64,000 nt of DNA from an uncultured Coprococcus sp. (GTDB lineage: Bacteria > Bacillota > Clostridia > Lachnospirales > Lachnospiraceae). The stretch covers positions 62,001 through 126,000 of the forward strand of contig CAKQTZ010000003.1 in the NCBI GenBank assembly GCA_934277375.1. Reading direction: 5' to 3'. Below, piece after piece: positions 8,351-18,041 of this stretch; the stretch's first letter is position 1; each line of letters begins with the position of its first letter. The notes below the pieces were generated by a model. It did not search any database, had not been told where the DNA came from, and saw only the letters and a list, made by a program, of their open reading frames with translations. Made by a program: the position numbers and the translations under genes.

Positions 8351-11300
8351 TTATTTCTTCATATTCTTGTTTGCAGCGGCAAGCATGAGCTTGATTCTGT
8401 TGACCTGGTTGACCTCAGATGCACCAGGATCATAGTCGACTGCCACGATATTAGCGTCAGGGTAAGCCTCACGCAGATGCTTGATAACACCCTTGCCAAC
8501 GATGTGGTTAGGGAGACATGCAAATGGCTGGGCACACACAATGTTAGGAGCGCCGCTCTTTATGAGCTCGATCATCTCTCCTGTCAGGAACCATCCCTCA
8601 CCGTTCTGGTTGCCGATTGATACGATAGGTCTTGCGTACTCTGCAAGCTTTTCAATATGGGCAGGAGCCTCGAATCGCTCACTCTTCTCAAGGGCATCCC
8701 TTGCAGGCTTTCTGAAGGACTCCAGAACCTTTATGATAGTGTTGCTGACTATGGCTCCCTTCTTGGTCTTGCCAAGGAACTCATAGTTGTAATTGTTGTT
8801 GTAGAAGCAGTACATGAAGAAGTCCAGGAGATCCGGCATAACAGCCTCTGCTCCCTCTGCTTCCAGCAGGTCAACCAGATGGTTGTTGGCTGATGGCAGG
8901 AACTTGACAAGGATCTCACCGACTATACCAACTCTAGGCTTCTTGACATCAAGGAGTGGAAGAGTATCGAAGTCGTGGACGATTCCCTGTATATTCTTCT
9001 TGAATACTGCGTTGCTTCCGGTCTTTGTAAGGCTCTCCAGACAAACCTTCTTCCATTTCTCATGGAGTGCATTTGCCGAACCCTTTTCCTTCTCGTAAGG
9101 TCTTGTCCTGTACAGACATCTCATGAATACATCGCCATATATAAGAGCCTGCATTGCACGTTTTACGACCTTGTAGCTGATCTTGAATCCGGAGTTTTTC
9201 TCAAAGCCCTGGGCTGACAGCGCGATTACAGGAATCTGGCCATAACCCGCCTTGGAGAGGGCACGTCTGATAAATCCTACATAGTTGGTTGCACGGCATC
9301 CGCCGCCTGTCTGGCTCATGATGACAGCCAGTTTGTTCACATCATACTTTCCCGATGTGATGGCACTCATCATCTGACCTACAACGATCAGAGATGGGTA
9401 GCATGCGTCGTTATTTACATATTTCAGACCTACATCTATCGTCTCCTTGGTTGCATCCGGCAGGATCTCGATGTTAATTCCCATGCACCTGAATGCCGGT
9501 GCAAGAAGATCAAAGTGGATAGGAGACATCTGAGGAGCAAGAACTGTGTAGTCCTTCTTCATCTCTTTTGTAAATTCTATTCTGTTTATTGCGCTGCTTG
9601 ACGGACAAGTCTTGTAGTGCTGCTCATGTCTTGAGTTGACTGCACTTATGAGGGATCTTATTCTGATCCTTGCGGCGCCTAAGTTGCTGACCTCATCGAT
9701 CTTGAGGACAGTGTATATCTTGCCGGACTTGGTAAGTATATCATTTACACAGTCTGTTGTTACCGCATCCAGACCACAGCCGAATGAGTTGAGCTGTATG
9801 AGCTCCAGGTTGTCACAGGTCTTGACGTAGTTGGCTGCCTTGTACAGTCTTGAGTGGTACATCCACTGGTCGGAGACGATAAGAGGTCTCTCAACCTTGC
9901 CAAGGTGTGCAACTGAATCCTCGGTAAATACAGCGATCTTGTATGAGTTGATGAGCTCTGGAAGACCGTGGTTGATCTCAGGATCAAGATGGTATGGACG
10001 ACCTGCCAGAACGATACCGAGCATGTCGTGCTCATCGATATATCTGAGGGTTTCTTCACCCTTTGCACGTACATCTTCCTTGACTTTCTCTGCCTCCGCG
10101 TACGCAGCATGGATGGCACTTCCGATCTCGTCCATGGTCACGTCGTAATACTTGGACATCTCACGGTACATACGTTTTATAAGCGCTTCCTCATTGTCCA
10201 GAGCCACAAATGGTCTGATAAATGTTATATCGTCAGCCTTGAGCTCCTCCATGTTGTTCTTGATGTTCTCTGCGTAAGAAGCAACGATAGGACAGTTGTA
10301 GTGGTTGTTAGCCTCAGGAGTCTCGTTCATCTCGTAAGGTACGCATGGGTAGAAGATGGACTTGATTCCGTTCTTCAGCAGCCACATAACGTGTCCGTGT
10401 GAGATCTTGGCAGGGTAGCACTCTGACTCACTAGGTATGGACTCGATACCCAGGCTGTATATATCCCTGGATGACTTTGGAGAGAGTACGACTGAGAATC
10501 CAAGCTTTGTGAGGAATGTGTGCCAGAAAGGATAGTTCTCGTACATGTTGAGTACACGAGGAACACCAATCACGCCGCGCTTTGCCTCCTCAGGCTTAAG
10601 TGATTCATAGCCAAATATTCTTCCGAGCTTATATTCAAAGAGGTTAGGAATGTTGTCGGCGTTCTTCTTCAGACCGACACCCTTCTCGCATCTGTTACCG
10701 GTGATGAACCTCTTGCCGTTCGAGAATTTGTTTATTGTAAGGAGACAGTTGTTCGTACATCCCTTACATCTTGTCATGGAGCTCTCGTATGTGAGCTTTC
10801 TTATCTCTTCGATAGGGAGCATGGTAGTGACAAATCCATCTTTGTACTTGTTCCTAGCAATGAGGGCAGCACCAAAAGCACCCATGATACCTGAGATGTC
10901 AGGTCTTATGGCTGTTCTTCCTGATATGACCTCAAAGCTCTTTAAAACTGCATCGTTGTAGAAAGTACCGCCCTGTACCACGATGTTCTTGCCGAGATCC
11001 TTAGGATCTGTGAGCTTTATAACCTTGAGCAGGGCATTCTTGATTACGGAGTATGCAAGTCCGGCGGATATATCAGCCACGGATGCGCCTTCCTTCTGCG
11101 CCTGTTTAACCTTTGAGTTCATGAAAACTGTACATCTAGAACCGAGGTCTATAGGTGTTCTCGCTGTAATGGCGATGTGCGCGAAGTCAGCGATATCATA
11201 GTTCAGTGACTTTGCAAATGTCTCTATGAACGAACCACATCCGGATGAACATGCCTCGTTCAGCATAACGTTATCTACGACACCGTTCTTGATCTTGATA

Positions 11301-12571
11301 CATTTCATATCCTGACCGCCGATATCGAGAATACAGTCGACCTCAGGGTCGAAGAATGCAGCAGCGGTGTAGTGGGCTATGGTCTCGACCTCACCGAAAT
11401 CCAGTGAGAGAGCCTGCTTGATAAGAGCCTCACCGTAACCTGTGGAACATGATCCTGCGATCACTGCGCCCTCAGGAAGCTTGCTATATATATCCTTTAT
11501 GGCTCTGATAGTGGTGTTCAGCGGACTTCCGTTGTTGCTGCTGTAGAAATCGTAGAGCAGTTCTCCGTCAGCTCCGACCAGTGCAACCTTTGTGGTGGTT
11601 GAACCGGCATCCACACCGATGAAGCAGTTTCCTTTATATGTAGCTAGATCGCCGCGCTTTACAGCGTATTTGTTGTGATCTGCTTTGAATTTATCGTAAT
11701 CCTCATCGCTCTCAAACAGTGGCGCAAGTCTTTCCACACCTGAGGAGAGATTGAGCTCCTGAGAGAGCGCGTGTATAAGCTCTGAAAAGGTCATGGTCAC
11801 TTCTGGTTTGGAGTTCATGGCTGCACCAACAGCCGCGAACAGATGTGAGTGTCCCGGATCAATGATGGCATCACCGGTCAGATTGAGAGTTCTGATAAAT
11901 GCGTTCTTCAACTCCGGAAGGAAGTGAAGAGGTCCGCCCAGAAATGCAACATTTCCCTTGATAGGCTTACCACATGCAAGACCGGATATAGTCTGGTTGA
12001 CAACTGCCTGAAATATGGATGCTGCCAGGTTTGGCTTTGTTGCGCCTTCGTTTATGAGTGGCTGTATATCCGTTTTGGCAAAAACACCACATCTTGCGGC
12101 GATAGGGTATATGGTATCATAATCCTTTGCATAGTCGTTGAGTCCTGCTGCATCGGTCTGCAGAAGAGTAGCCATCTGGTCGATGAAAGAACCGGTACCT
12201 CCGGCGCAGACACCGTTCATACGTTGTTCTATTCCGTTTGTAAAATATATGATCTTTGCATCCTCACCTCCGAGCTCTATGGCAACGTCGGTCTGAGGAG
12301 CGTAGTCCTGCAGTGCCTCTGACACGCAGACAACCTCCTGTGTAAATGGCACACCGATGAGCTGGGCGAGAGCCAGTCCACCTGAACCGGTTATACATGG
12401 ATTGACCTCGTTCTCACCGAGGGCAGCCTTTGCTTCCTGTACAAGATCCTTGAGTGTCTCTTTGATATTTGCAAAATGTCTTTTATAATCGGAGAAAAGT
12501 ATCTTGTTGTCCTTGTCAAGGACAGCAACCTTAACTGTTGTTGATCCGATATCAATTCCTAGTGTATACAT
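8351..12571 (-). CDS. 2-hydroxyacyl-CoA dehydratase activase-type giant protein (BadF/BcrA ATPases, DUF2229)
   Basis: A 1406-residue protein of the acyl-CoA dehydratase activase family. It has two tandem ASKHA ATPase domains: residues 1-270 ([15 protein letters not shown]; Cys122 in CAGGTGSF; Cys161) and about 315-585 ([25 protein letters not shown]). A DUF2229 and HgdB-like cysteine-rich region follows. Family activators (HgdC, BadG) use ATP hydrolysis to inject an electron from a [4Fe-4S] cluster into a dehydratase. Here activator and dehydratase-like parts are on one chain, and the substrate is unknown. Start ATG has GGAAGGG upstream. It is a single-gene unit with no separate dehydratase or CoA-transferase nearby. 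Fused versions this long are common in anaerobic Firmicutes. Confidence 0.88.
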   Translation of the reverse strand: MYTLGIDIGSTTVKVAVLDKDNKILFSDYKRHFANIKETLKDLVQEAKAALGENEVNPCITGSGGLALAQLIGVPFTQEVVCVSEALQDYAPQTDVAIELGGEDAKIIYFTNGIEQRMNGVCAGGTGSFIDQMATLLQTDAAGLNDYAKDYDTIYPIAARCGVFAKTDIQPLINEGATKPNLAASIFQAVVNQTISGLACGKPIKGNVAFLGGPLHFLPELKNAFIRTLNLTGDAIIDPGHSHLFAAVGAAMNSKPEVTMTFSELIHALSQELNLSSGVERLAPLFESDEDYDKFKADHNKYAVKRGDLATYKGNCFIGVDAGSTTTKVALVGADGELLYDFYSSNNGSPLNTTIRAIKDIYSKLPEGAVIAGSCSTGYGEALIKQALSLDFGEVETIAHYTAAAFFDPEVDCILDIGGQDMKCIKIKNGVVDNVMLNEACSSGCGSFIETFAKSLNYDIADFAHIAITARTPIDLGSRCTVFMNSKVKQAQKEGASVADISAGLAYSVIKNALLKVIKLTDPKDLGKNIVVQGGTFYNDAVLKSFEVISGRTAIRPDISGIMGAFGAALIARNKYKDGFVTTMLPIEEIRKLTYESSMTRCKGCTNNCLLTINKFSNGKRFITGNRCEKGVGLKKNADNIPNLFEYKLGRIFGYESLKPEEAKRGVIGVPRVLNMYENYPFWHTFLTKLGFSVVLSPKSSRDIYSLGIESIPSESECYPAKISHGHVMWLLKNGIKSIFYPCVPYEMNETPEANNHYNCPIVASYAENIKNNMEELKADDITFIRPFVALDNEEALIKRMYREMSKYYDVTMDEIGSAIHAAYAEAEKVKEDVRAKGEETLRYIDEHDMLGIVLAGRPYHLDPEINHGLPELINSYKIAVFTEDSVAHLGKVERPLIVSDQWMYHSRLYKAANYVKTCDNLELIQLNSFGCGLDAVTTDCVNDILTKSGKIYTVLKIDEVSNLGAARIRIRSLISAVNSRHEQHYKTCPSSSAINRIEFTKEMKKDYTVLAPQMSPIHFDLLAPAFRCMGINIEILPDATKETIDVGLKYVNNDACYPSLIVVGQMMSAITSGKYDVNKLAVIMSQTGGGCRATNYVGFIRRALSKAGYGQIPVIALSAQGFEKNSGFKISYKVVKRAMQALIYGDVFMRCLYRTRPYEKEKGSANALHEKWKKVCLESLTKTGSNAVFKKNIQGIVHDFDTLPLLDVKKPRVGIVGEILVKFLPSANNHLVDLLEAEGAEAVMPDLLDFFMYCFYNNNYNYEFLGKTKKGAIVSNTIIKVLESFRKPARDALEKSERFEAPAHIEKLAEYARPIVSIGNQNGEGWFLTGEMIELIKSGAPNIVCAQPFACLPNHIVGKGVIKHLREAYPDANIVAVDYDPGASEVNQVNRIKLMLAAANKNMKK

Positions 12572-12644
12572 AAAACAACCCTTCCAATTTCTTTTGTGTG
12601 TTGAATGTGTTTGATTTCGACAATCCTGCCGATAAAGCTACTTT

Positions 12645-12673
12645 ATTATAGTGTAGGGTTTGAAAAAATACAA
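12645..12673 (-). promoter_or_regulatory. Promoter of the dehydratase-activase gene
   Basis: On the minus strand TTGTAT (12668-12673) and TATAAT (12645-12650) are separated by 17 bases. This sigma-A-type promoter lies 74 bases upstream of the start codon. Confidence 0.75.
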
Positions 12674-12784
12674 TGACTTTATTAAAACTTAACCATTGTC
12701 AGAATCTGCATGAAAATATTATTTTTTTTGTAACTAAGATGTATAATGTGAATATTTTATAAAAAAGCCTTTCAGAGGTATGCC

Positions 12785-13120
12785 ATGAATTTCGATACAT
12801 GCAATGGAGTTATACATGTGGTAAAAAAGGGGGACACTCTGTATAAATTGTCCAAGATATATAAGGTAAGACTGAGTGATATCATATCGGCAAATCCTTA
12901 CATCAATGTATATAACATGCAGCCGGGGGATGAGGTGTGTATTCCTGTGATTATGGAGGAAGACTTCCTTATATATACAGTTAAGGAGGGAGACACATTC
13001 GAAGATGTTCTGAAGAACACAGGGGTTTCACCTGATGATCTGTTTAAGTGCAATCCAGATTTGTATAAGACTGCGCTTGTCAGTGATATGGAGATAAGAT
13101 ATGTGGATTTTCAGAGATAG
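12785..13120 (+). CDS. Protein with two LysM domains
   Basis: A 111-residue protein made almost entirely of two LysM modules. The first (9-54) is canonical: HVVKKGDTLYKLSKIY ... ANPYINVYNMQPGDEVCIP. The second (62-107), YTVKEGDTFEDVLKNTGV ... CNPDLYKTALVSDMEI, is more divergent. LysM binds GlcNAc-containing glycans such as peptidoglycan. No signal peptide is seen, so it may act inside the cell or in the forespore, as in some sporulation LysM proteins (inference). SD-like AGAGGT at 12774-12779. It is divergent from the activase gene. Confidence 0.85.
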   Translation: MNFDTCNGVIHVVKKGDTLYKLSKIYKVRLSDIISANPYINVYNMQPGDEVCIPVIMEEDFLIYTVKEGDTFEDVLKNTGVSPDDLFKCNPDLYKTALVSDMEIRYVDFQR

Positions 13121-13156
13121 ATGGATGATTATGGTTATATGATGTCTATCATAGCT

Positions 13157-13183
13157 GCCGGTTTATAGCTGCCGGCTATTTTT
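13157..13183 (+). terminator. Probable terminator after the LysM gene
   Basis: GCCGG (13157-13161) pairs with CCGGC (13172-13176), followed closely by TATTTTT. The stem is short (5 bp), so strength is uncertain. Confidence 0.5.
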
Positions 13184-13223
13184 CCATAATCTGTCAGGTT
13201 AGAAAAACTTAATTATTATACGG

Positions 13224-13252
13224 TTGTAAACTCATTTTTTATATTATATAAT
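13224..13252 (+). promoter_or_regulatory. Promoter of the rhomboid-like gene
   Basis: TTGTAA (13224-13229), a 17-base spacer, then a perfect TATAAT (13247-13252), 40 bases before the start codon. Confidence 0.8.
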
Positions 13253-13292
13253 TCAAAAGGTGTAGTTTAATAAGTATGATAGGAGTTTTTCT

Positions 13293-14138
13293 ATGAACAT
13301 TATAAGTAAGATTGAGAGAAAGTTTGGAAGATATTCTATTCGGAATCTGACGTTATATCTTATAATAGGCTACGGAATAGGATATCTTCTGCTTATGTTC
13401 CAGCCTAAATTGCTGCTTATGCTGACCCTGGATCCACAGGCTGTAATGCATGGACAGGTATGGAGGCTGGTGACATGGATAATCACACCACCTACGTTCA
13501 GCGTGGATATATTCACCATAGTCATGCTGTTTTTCTATTACAGTATAGGTTCACTGCTGGAGCGGACGATAGGTACATTCCTGTACAATCTGTATATGTT
13601 CAGTTCCATGCTGTTTACCATGCTCGGAATTATGCTGGCACATGTATTTTGCACTTATGTGATACATTATGATTATTTAGGCACTTCAGGATATTTTATC
13701 GGTGCATCCACATATTATATATTGCTCTCCATATTCCTGGCTATAGCTGTATGCTACCCGGATATGAGTGTGCTGTATGCGATGATCATACCGATCAAGA
13801 TGAAATATCTGTCGATACTTTATGTGCTTATAATAGCGTATTACTTTATCCATGAGACATTTATGGGCAGGGTCAACATAGTTATGTCACTTGTGAGCTT
13901 TGTGATTTTCTATCTGAGTACCAAGAATTTCAGACGATTTTCACCTAAGCAGATGAAGAGGCGGCGTAATTACAACAAACAGGTGCGCACGGCAAGACAG
14001 GCGAACGTTGGTCACAGATGCGTTGTGTGTGGAAGAACTGATAAAGATTATCCTGAACTTCAGTTCAGATATTGTTCCAAGTGTACCGGCAACAAAGAAT
14101 ATTGCCAGGATCATCTGTTTACCCACACGCACAGTTAG
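13293..14138 (+). CDS. Rhomboid-like membrane protein with C-terminal zinc ribbon, probably non-proteolytic
   Basis: A 281-residue integral membrane protein with about six hydrophobic helices between residues 20 and 210. HGQVWRLVTWIITP near 53-66 is the rhomboid-fold L1 signature. The GxSG serine motif of active rhomboids is absent: the matching region reads GYFIGASTYY. A pseudoprotease is therefore likely. The basic tail is followed by a zinc-ribbon-like segment CVVCG...YCSKCTG..YCQDHLFTHTH. SD GGAG lies in ATAGGAG at 13278-13284. It leads a same-strand run with two unknown proteins, DUF2953 and GerW. The role may be membrane-protein handling (inference). Confidence 0.8.
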   Translation: MNIISKIERKFGRYSIRNLTLYLIIGYGIGYLLLMFQPKLLLMLTLDPQAVMHGQVWRLVTWIITPPTFSVDIFTIVMLFFYYSIGSLLERTIGTFLYNLYMFSSMLFTMLGIMLAHVFCTYVIHYDYLGTSGYFIGASTYYILLSIFLAIAVCYPDMSVLYAMIIPIKMKYLSILYVLIIAYYFIHETFMGRVNIVMSLVSFVIFYLSTKNFRRFSPKQMKRRRNYNKQVRTARQANVGHRCVVCGRTDKDYPELQFRYCSKCTGNKEYCQDHLFTHTHS

Positions 14139-14181
14139 ATGTGACAGATTAGATAATGATTATTAGGAAGAGGAATATATT

Positions 14182-15609
14182 ATGTATAACGATGAGAAGA
14201 AATTGATAACTGATATACAGAGAAAGAAGGATTTAGATAAGAATCTTGCGCTGTTTGCGGATACTGCATCCAGAGTAAATTTTGAGTATGCATGTCACAA
14301 GTTTACATTGAACTATCTGACACTCAGGGACATGCATATGGATGGCGATGTGCCTGATGACCCATACATTGCACACTGTCAGACGGTTATAGACAAGCTC
14401 ATAGGTGATTTCCTTGTTGGGGATAAGAATAAGTGTGAGACATCAGATATGGAGATGATATCAGATGTCAGAAACACGATCACAGCCAAGATGAAGGTAC
14501 TCACGTCATACACTGATGCGTTTGAGATGTATGAGTATATTCTTAACAGGAAAGAATACAGTTATCCGGAGAACCTGAACGATGAGAGCCAGAAGATGCT
14601 TGAAGAACTTGACGAACAGAAGGTATCTGAATTCGCAGAGGAGATATACAGATTTGTATTTGCGGATCAGGATAAGGTTGCAGTCAATTCAAAACTTCAG
14701 GCGATCATAGGACAGCTTCCTGTCCGTATGACCAAGAACAGATTCTACGATATCCTTGGGGATACACTGGATATATATAACGGTGTTGAGAAGGAGTCTC
14801 TGGACCAGTTTATAGAAATGATAGAGAACACGGCACTTATTAGTCTCCCGGACGGATTTGAGACCGAGTATCCGGAGCTTCATGAAGCGCTGGAGCTTCT
14901 GAGAGCAGGTGATTACATTGGATTGGATATTGACGGTTATAGAAAGCTGGCAGATGTGCTTGACAAGAGTGCTGCATTTCTTAATTCAGTTGTGACTGAG
15001 TATATGCTTATAATAGAACTGGTAAATGACATGTATGTCATGATGCTTGCTCTGTCATCGAAGAACAGTGTGTCTGAGGGATGCAGGAAGGCCATGTCGG
15101 TTATAGAGAAGGCTGTTGCTGTAGACGGAGATGATATGGAGGAGGTATATACTCTTCTTGGCGATATAGTCGGAGAGCAGGAACAGGCTGGAGAGCATAA
15201 AGTTATGCTGGAGTCTGCTGTATATGATATAACCACAGGATACACGGATGATATTGCCAGATATGAACTGGACCAGGTATACAGAGATCTTGGAATCATG
15301 GACAAGCTTTTGTCAGGAAGTATGTTTGTGGATATAGATAATATATCGGTTATGGGTGTACTCAATGTAGATGCTGATTATATAGCAGCCTGCAAGGAGA
15401 AGCTTGTAGATAAATTTGCAGCACTGTTCGCACAGAATTCCATGACAGTGAACAGAGCGGTTATGGCCAAGATACTTTCAAATATTCCTGTATTTTTTAA
15501 CAATACGGATGAGATAAAGGAATATATAGATGGTTCGCTGACAAGATGTAGGGATAAGAGCGAACTCCTGGCAGATTATATTGTGATAAAACAGATGATG
15601 GAAGAATAG
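14182..15609 (+). CDS. Hypothetical acidic helical protein
   Basis: A 475-residue protein, not recognised. ATG start preceded by AGGAAGAGG at 14164-14172. It is predicted to be all-helical and acidic, with no signal peptide, transmembrane helix, P-loop or conserved cysteines. It lies 43 bases after the rhomboid-like gene and ahead of a small unknown gene and the ytfI/ytfJ pair, so it is probably in the same transcript. Location beside GerW could mean a link with sporulation, but there is no direct evidence. Confidence 0.75.
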   Translation: MYNDEKKLITDIQRKKDLDKNLALFADTASRVNFEYACHKFTLNYLTLRDMHMDGDVPDDPYIAHCQTVIDKLIGDFLVGDKNKCETSDMEMISDVRNTITAKMKVLTSYTDAFEMYEYILNRKEYSYPENLNDESQKMLEELDEQKVSEFAEEIYRFVFADQDKVAVNSKLQAIIGQLPVRMTKNRFYDILGDTLDIYNGVEKESLDQFIEMIENTALISLPDGFETEYPELHEALELLRAGDYIGLDIDGYRKLADVLDKSAAFLNSVVTEYMLIIELVNDMYVMMLALSSKNSVSEGCRKAMSVIEKAVAVDGDDMEEVYTLLGDIVGEQEQAGEHKVMLESAVYDITTGYTDDIARYELDQVYRDLGIMDKLLSGSMFVDIDNISVMGVLNVDADYIAACKEKLVDKFAALFAQNSMTVNRAVMAKILSNIPVFFNNTDEIKEYIDGSLTRCRDKSELLADYIVIKQMMEE

Positions 15610-15629
15610 ACTGATTATAGGTGATTGAT

Positions 15630-15959
15630 ATGGTCATTGATGACAAGTTCTATGTAGGCGGTGCCAGAGATCGTCAGATCATGAGAATGGTAAGAGGAAT
15701 AAGGAGATTTAACCGGGTCAGGTATGTTCCGGGAGTTTTTGTTGTGACTCTGCCACTTTTTGACGATGGCATACTGGAGATATATGAGATCAACGAGTTC
15801 CGGCAGAAGGCATACAGAGATATGACTGATTCGATACATATTGTTGGTGCGGCTCCGGGAAGGCTTCAGGCCATGCTGCTTGTCAGAGATATTATTGATG
15901 ATATATATAAGAAGACCGGAGATGTCGATGTGAAGAAGTTCTTCGCAACTGACAGATAG
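15630..15959 (+). CDS. Small hypothetical protein
   Basis: A 109-residue protein, not recognised. AGGTGA at 15619-15624 is well placed for ATG 15630. GTG 15621 in the same frame has no ribosome site, so the ATG is preferred. Basic N-terminal part (RQIMRMVRGIRRFNRVRY), then a beta-like stretch (VPGVFVVTLPLF) and a helical C-terminus. Cytoplasmic, no motifs. It lies between a 475-residue unknown protein and the DUF2953 gene. Confidence 0.65.
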   Translation: MVIDDKFYVGGARDRQIMRMVRGIRRFNRVRYVPGVFVVTLPLFDDGILEIYEINEFRQKAYRDMTDSIHIVGAAPGRLQAMLLVRDIIDDIYKKTGDVDVKKFFATDR

Positions 15960-15988
15960 AATAGCTCTGGTGTCTCAGGGGATGGAAC

Positions 15989-16900
15989 ATGCATATTGTT
16001 TTACTGATTTTGAAAATACTGCTGATAGTTGTTTTGTCACTTCTTGGACTTATACTACTGCTTGTACTTATGGTACTGTATCTACCTGTCAGGTATAAAG
16101 GATATGTCAGAAAGCAGGATGATATATTTGCCAAGCTGACGGCACGGTGGCTGGGATTTGTATTATGTTTTAAACTCACATATGCCACCGATGAGGGGCT
16201 GGATTATAAGCTTAGGTTGTTTGGTGGAACTATATTTGGCAGTGGTAACAGAGAAGAATCTGAAAATGCTGGTGCGGATGAAATGGATACGGATGAGCCA
16301 CGACTGGATGGAAATGATCCGGATGGCGGTCACAGAGAACATGAGGAATCATTTGAGGAGAGATATCCTTCTGCGGACACGGATGACAAAGAGTTCATTC
16401 TTGATGACAGAGAATTCTCAGGGAGCCAGGAAGGTATATTCAGCAGGATAGGACGACGTATTGATGGCTTGGTGAAGACCGGCATAGCCAGGGTGAAAAC
16501 GCTTTCAGAAAAGTTTGCAGGTCTGAAAAAGAAGAAAGATGGCTATACTAAACTTGTGAACAATGTCAGGACCAAAGAGGCAATAAGAGTTGTGAAGGTT
16601 CAGCTCATAGCGCTGCTCAGGCACATAAAACCGACCAAGGTCAAGGGACAGCTGACATATGGTACAGGGGATCCGGCATCCACAGGGCAGCATCTGGGAT
16701 ATATGAGTATTATATTTCCGCTATACAGCGACAATATAGATATCACACCAGATTTTGCTGAGAAACGCCTGGAGGGAGATCTGTATATCCGGGGAAGGAT
16801 AAGGCTTGGCATTGTTGGCTGGTATGCACTCAAAGTAATATGGAATAAGAATGTGAAGATAACTATCGAACGTTTCAAGAAGATATCGGGAGGAAGATAA
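15989..16900 (+). CDS. DUF2953 membrane-anchored protein (YtfI-like)
   Basis: A 303-residue DUF2953 protein. One long N-terminal hydrophobic helix (residues 3-30) anchors it; then comes the family core LPVRYKGYV...LTARWLGFVLCFKLTY. A low-complexity acidic insert (about 85-150) separates it from the conserved C-terminal half (VKGQLTYGTGDPASTGQHLGY). In Bacillus, ytfI (DUF2953) immediately precedes ytfJ/gerW. The same pair is found here with 1 base between the genes, supporting both calls. Its biochemical role is unknown. Confidence 0.85.
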   Translation: MHIVLLILKILLIVVLSLLGLILLLVLMVLYLPVRYKGYVRKQDDIFAKLTARWLGFVLCFKLTYATDEGLDYKLRLFGGTIFGSGNREESENAGADEMDTDEPRLDGNDPDGGHREHEESFEERYPSADTDDKEFILDDREFSGSQEGIFSRIGRRIDGLVKTGIARVKTLSEKFAGLKKKKDGYTKLVNNVRTKEAIRVVKVQLIALLRHIKPTKVKGQLTYGTGDPASTGQHLGYMSIIFPLYSDNIDITPDFAEKRLEGDLYIRGRIRLGIVGWYALKVIWNKNVKITIERFKKISGGR

Positions 16901-16901
16901 C

Positions 16902-17318
16902 ATGGCGAATACTAATATTGAAGGAACACTCAGTTCTATGTTTAAGGGAATGGATGGATTTATATCATCAAAGTCAGTGGTAGGAGAGCCTGTATATGTA
17001 GGTGACACTATCATTATACCACTGGTGGATGTTAATTTTGGTATGGCCGCAGGTGCTTTTAACAAACAGGACAGCAATAAGGGGGCTGGCGGTATTGGTG
17101 CCAAGATGAGCCCATCAGCTGTACTTGTGATTTCAGGTGGCAATACCAGACTTGTAAATCTTAAGAATCAGGATGCAGTCACCAAGATAATAGATATGGC
17201 GCCTGAAGTAGTAGACAAGGTGGTTGGATTATTCAAAAAAGATAAGACACAGGAAGAGACAGATGTAGATAAAGCGATTGATGAGGTTGCCCAGTCTGAG
17301 GAATCTGTGACAGAGTGA
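16902..17318 (+). CDS. gerW: GerW family sporulation protein (YtfJ)
   Basis: A 138-residue GerW/YtfJ protein. The core is clear: repeated small residues around VVGEPVYVGDTIIIPLVDVNFG (about 25-46), GGIGAKMSPSAVLVI, and a C-terminal helix ending in charged residues. In Bacillus subtilis GerW is a forespore protein needed for proper germination. Its presence suggests a spore-forming lineage, though GerW homologues also occur in strains not seen to sporulate. SD GGGAGGAAG at 16889-16897. It is followed by a strong terminator. Confidence 0.9.
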   Translation: MANTNIEGTLSSMFKGMDGFISSKSVVGEPVYVGDTIIIPLVDVNFGMAAGAFNKQDSNKGAGGIGAKMSPSAVLVISGGNTRLVNLKNQDAVTKIIDMAPEVVDKVVGLFKKDKTQEETDVDKAIDEVAQSEESVTE

Positions 17319-17355
17319 TCACGGATATGATAAGGCGTGACAGGAATTATTACAG

Positions 17356-17402
17356 AATCACCACATATAATGATAATAAATCATTATGGTGGTGATTTTT
17401 TA
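17356..17402 (+). terminator. Terminator after gerW
   Basis: Near-perfect hairpin (AATCACCAC at 17356-17364 with GTGGTGATT at 17389-17397, extended inward by AT pairs) followed by a T run to 17401. It ends the rhomboid-to-gerW run and overlaps the first codon of the small ORF that follows. Confidence 0.88.
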
Positions 17403-17539
17403 TCTGGAGAAAATTTACAGGATTTGCTTTTTTTTTCACAGCGGTGGGAGTGGTGATAGGTTATTTTATAAGCGGATTTGTAGAATTTCTGGTAATAGTC
17501 ATACTACTTTTGCTGGCATATATATTTTCCTGCAGATGA
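17402..17539 (+). CDS. Small membrane protein ORF with no ATG/GTG/TTG at its natural N-terminus
   Basis: The frame from 17402 to the TGA at 17537-17539 encodes about 45 residues: a WRKFTGFAFFF lead, then a hydrophobic stretch to the C-terminus (about two helices). The WRKFTGF beginning resembles small membrane proteins of Clostridia that usually start M-W-R-K, but the codon in the Met position is ATC (17402-17404). The first standard in-frame start is GTG at 17444. Either ATC is used, the start has mutated, or the ORF is a remnant. No strong ribosome site is visible because the gerW terminator occupies this position. Confidence 0.4.
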   Translation: MWRKFTGFAFFFTAVGVVIGYFISGFVEFLVIVILLLLAYIFSCR

Positions 17540-17540
17540 C

Positions 17541-17584
17541 AAAAAAATAAGAGTGGCGATCATAAGACCATCACTCTTATTTTT
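17541..17584 (-). terminator. Terminator after rpmB (bidirectional)
   Basis: AATAAGAGTG (17546-17555) pairs with CACTCTTATT (17572-17581). Seven A on the left give a U tract for the minus-strand rpmB transcript, and TTTTT on the right serves the plus strand. Confidence 0.85.
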
Positions 17585-17619
17585 ATATCAGAACTGAATC
17601 GGTGATATTATGCAAATAA

Positions 17620-17805
17620 CTATGCACGCTCGACCTTACCAGATCTTAAGCAAGATGTACAAACATAGATCTTCTTTGGTGTTCCATCAACTACAGCCTT
17701 AACTGACTTAACGTTTGACTTCCACATCTTGTTTGCTCTTCTATGAGAGTGGCTCACTTTGATACCGAAATGAGCACCTTTATCACAAATTGAACATTTT
17801 GCCAT
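17620..17805 (-). CDS. rpmB: 50S ribosomal protein L28
   Basis: A 61-residue ribosomal protein L28, normal length. It starts MAKCSICDKGAHFG and contains SHSHRRANKMWKSNV, with a C-terminal CTSCLRSGKV. The two CxxC pairs identify the zinc-binding (C+) form. AAGGAGGTG lies just upstream of the start. It is transcribed alone, divergent from the asp23/fakA operon, with its own promoter and terminator. Confidence 0.97.
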   Translation of the reverse strand: MAKCSICDKGAHFGIKVSHSHRRANKMWKSNVKSVKAVVDGTPKKIYVCTSCLRSGKVERA

Positions 17806-17862
17806 AATAGCACCTCCTTCAATGAATAAACTAACTTACCTTCTAAGTTCACAACAAGACAT

Positions 17863-17891
17863 ATAATAGCAGATAATTTTTCTATATGCAA
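17863..17891 (-). promoter_or_regulatory. rpmB promoter
   Basis: Minus-strand TTGCAT (17886-17891) and TATTAT (17863-17868) with a 17-base spacer, 58 bases upstream of the rpmB start. Confidence 0.75.
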
Positions 17892-17907
17892 GCAAAATAT
17901 TTATTTT

Positions 17908-17936
17908 TTGTATGAAATAAAGAAATACTATAGAAT
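17908..17936 (+). promoter_or_regulatory. Promoter of the asp23/fakA/recG operon
   Basis: TTGTAT (17908-17913) and TAGAAT (17931-17936) are 17 bases apart, leaving a leader of about 100 bases. It is divergent from, and adjacent to, the rpmB promoter. Confidence 0.65.
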
Positions 17937-18041
17937 AAAATTATATTTATGATATAATTGATTGGTAATTGTGTTTGTAAATATTGTAGTTTATATGATA
18001 TATAAAACACCAGAGACTTTGTTAGAAAGGAGTCGTCGCAC

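Noticed and set aside
8481..12322. Several open frames on the plus strand opposite the dehydratase activase
   Set aside because: They lie wholly inside a clear conserved gene on the other strand, have no family signatures and no ribosome sites.
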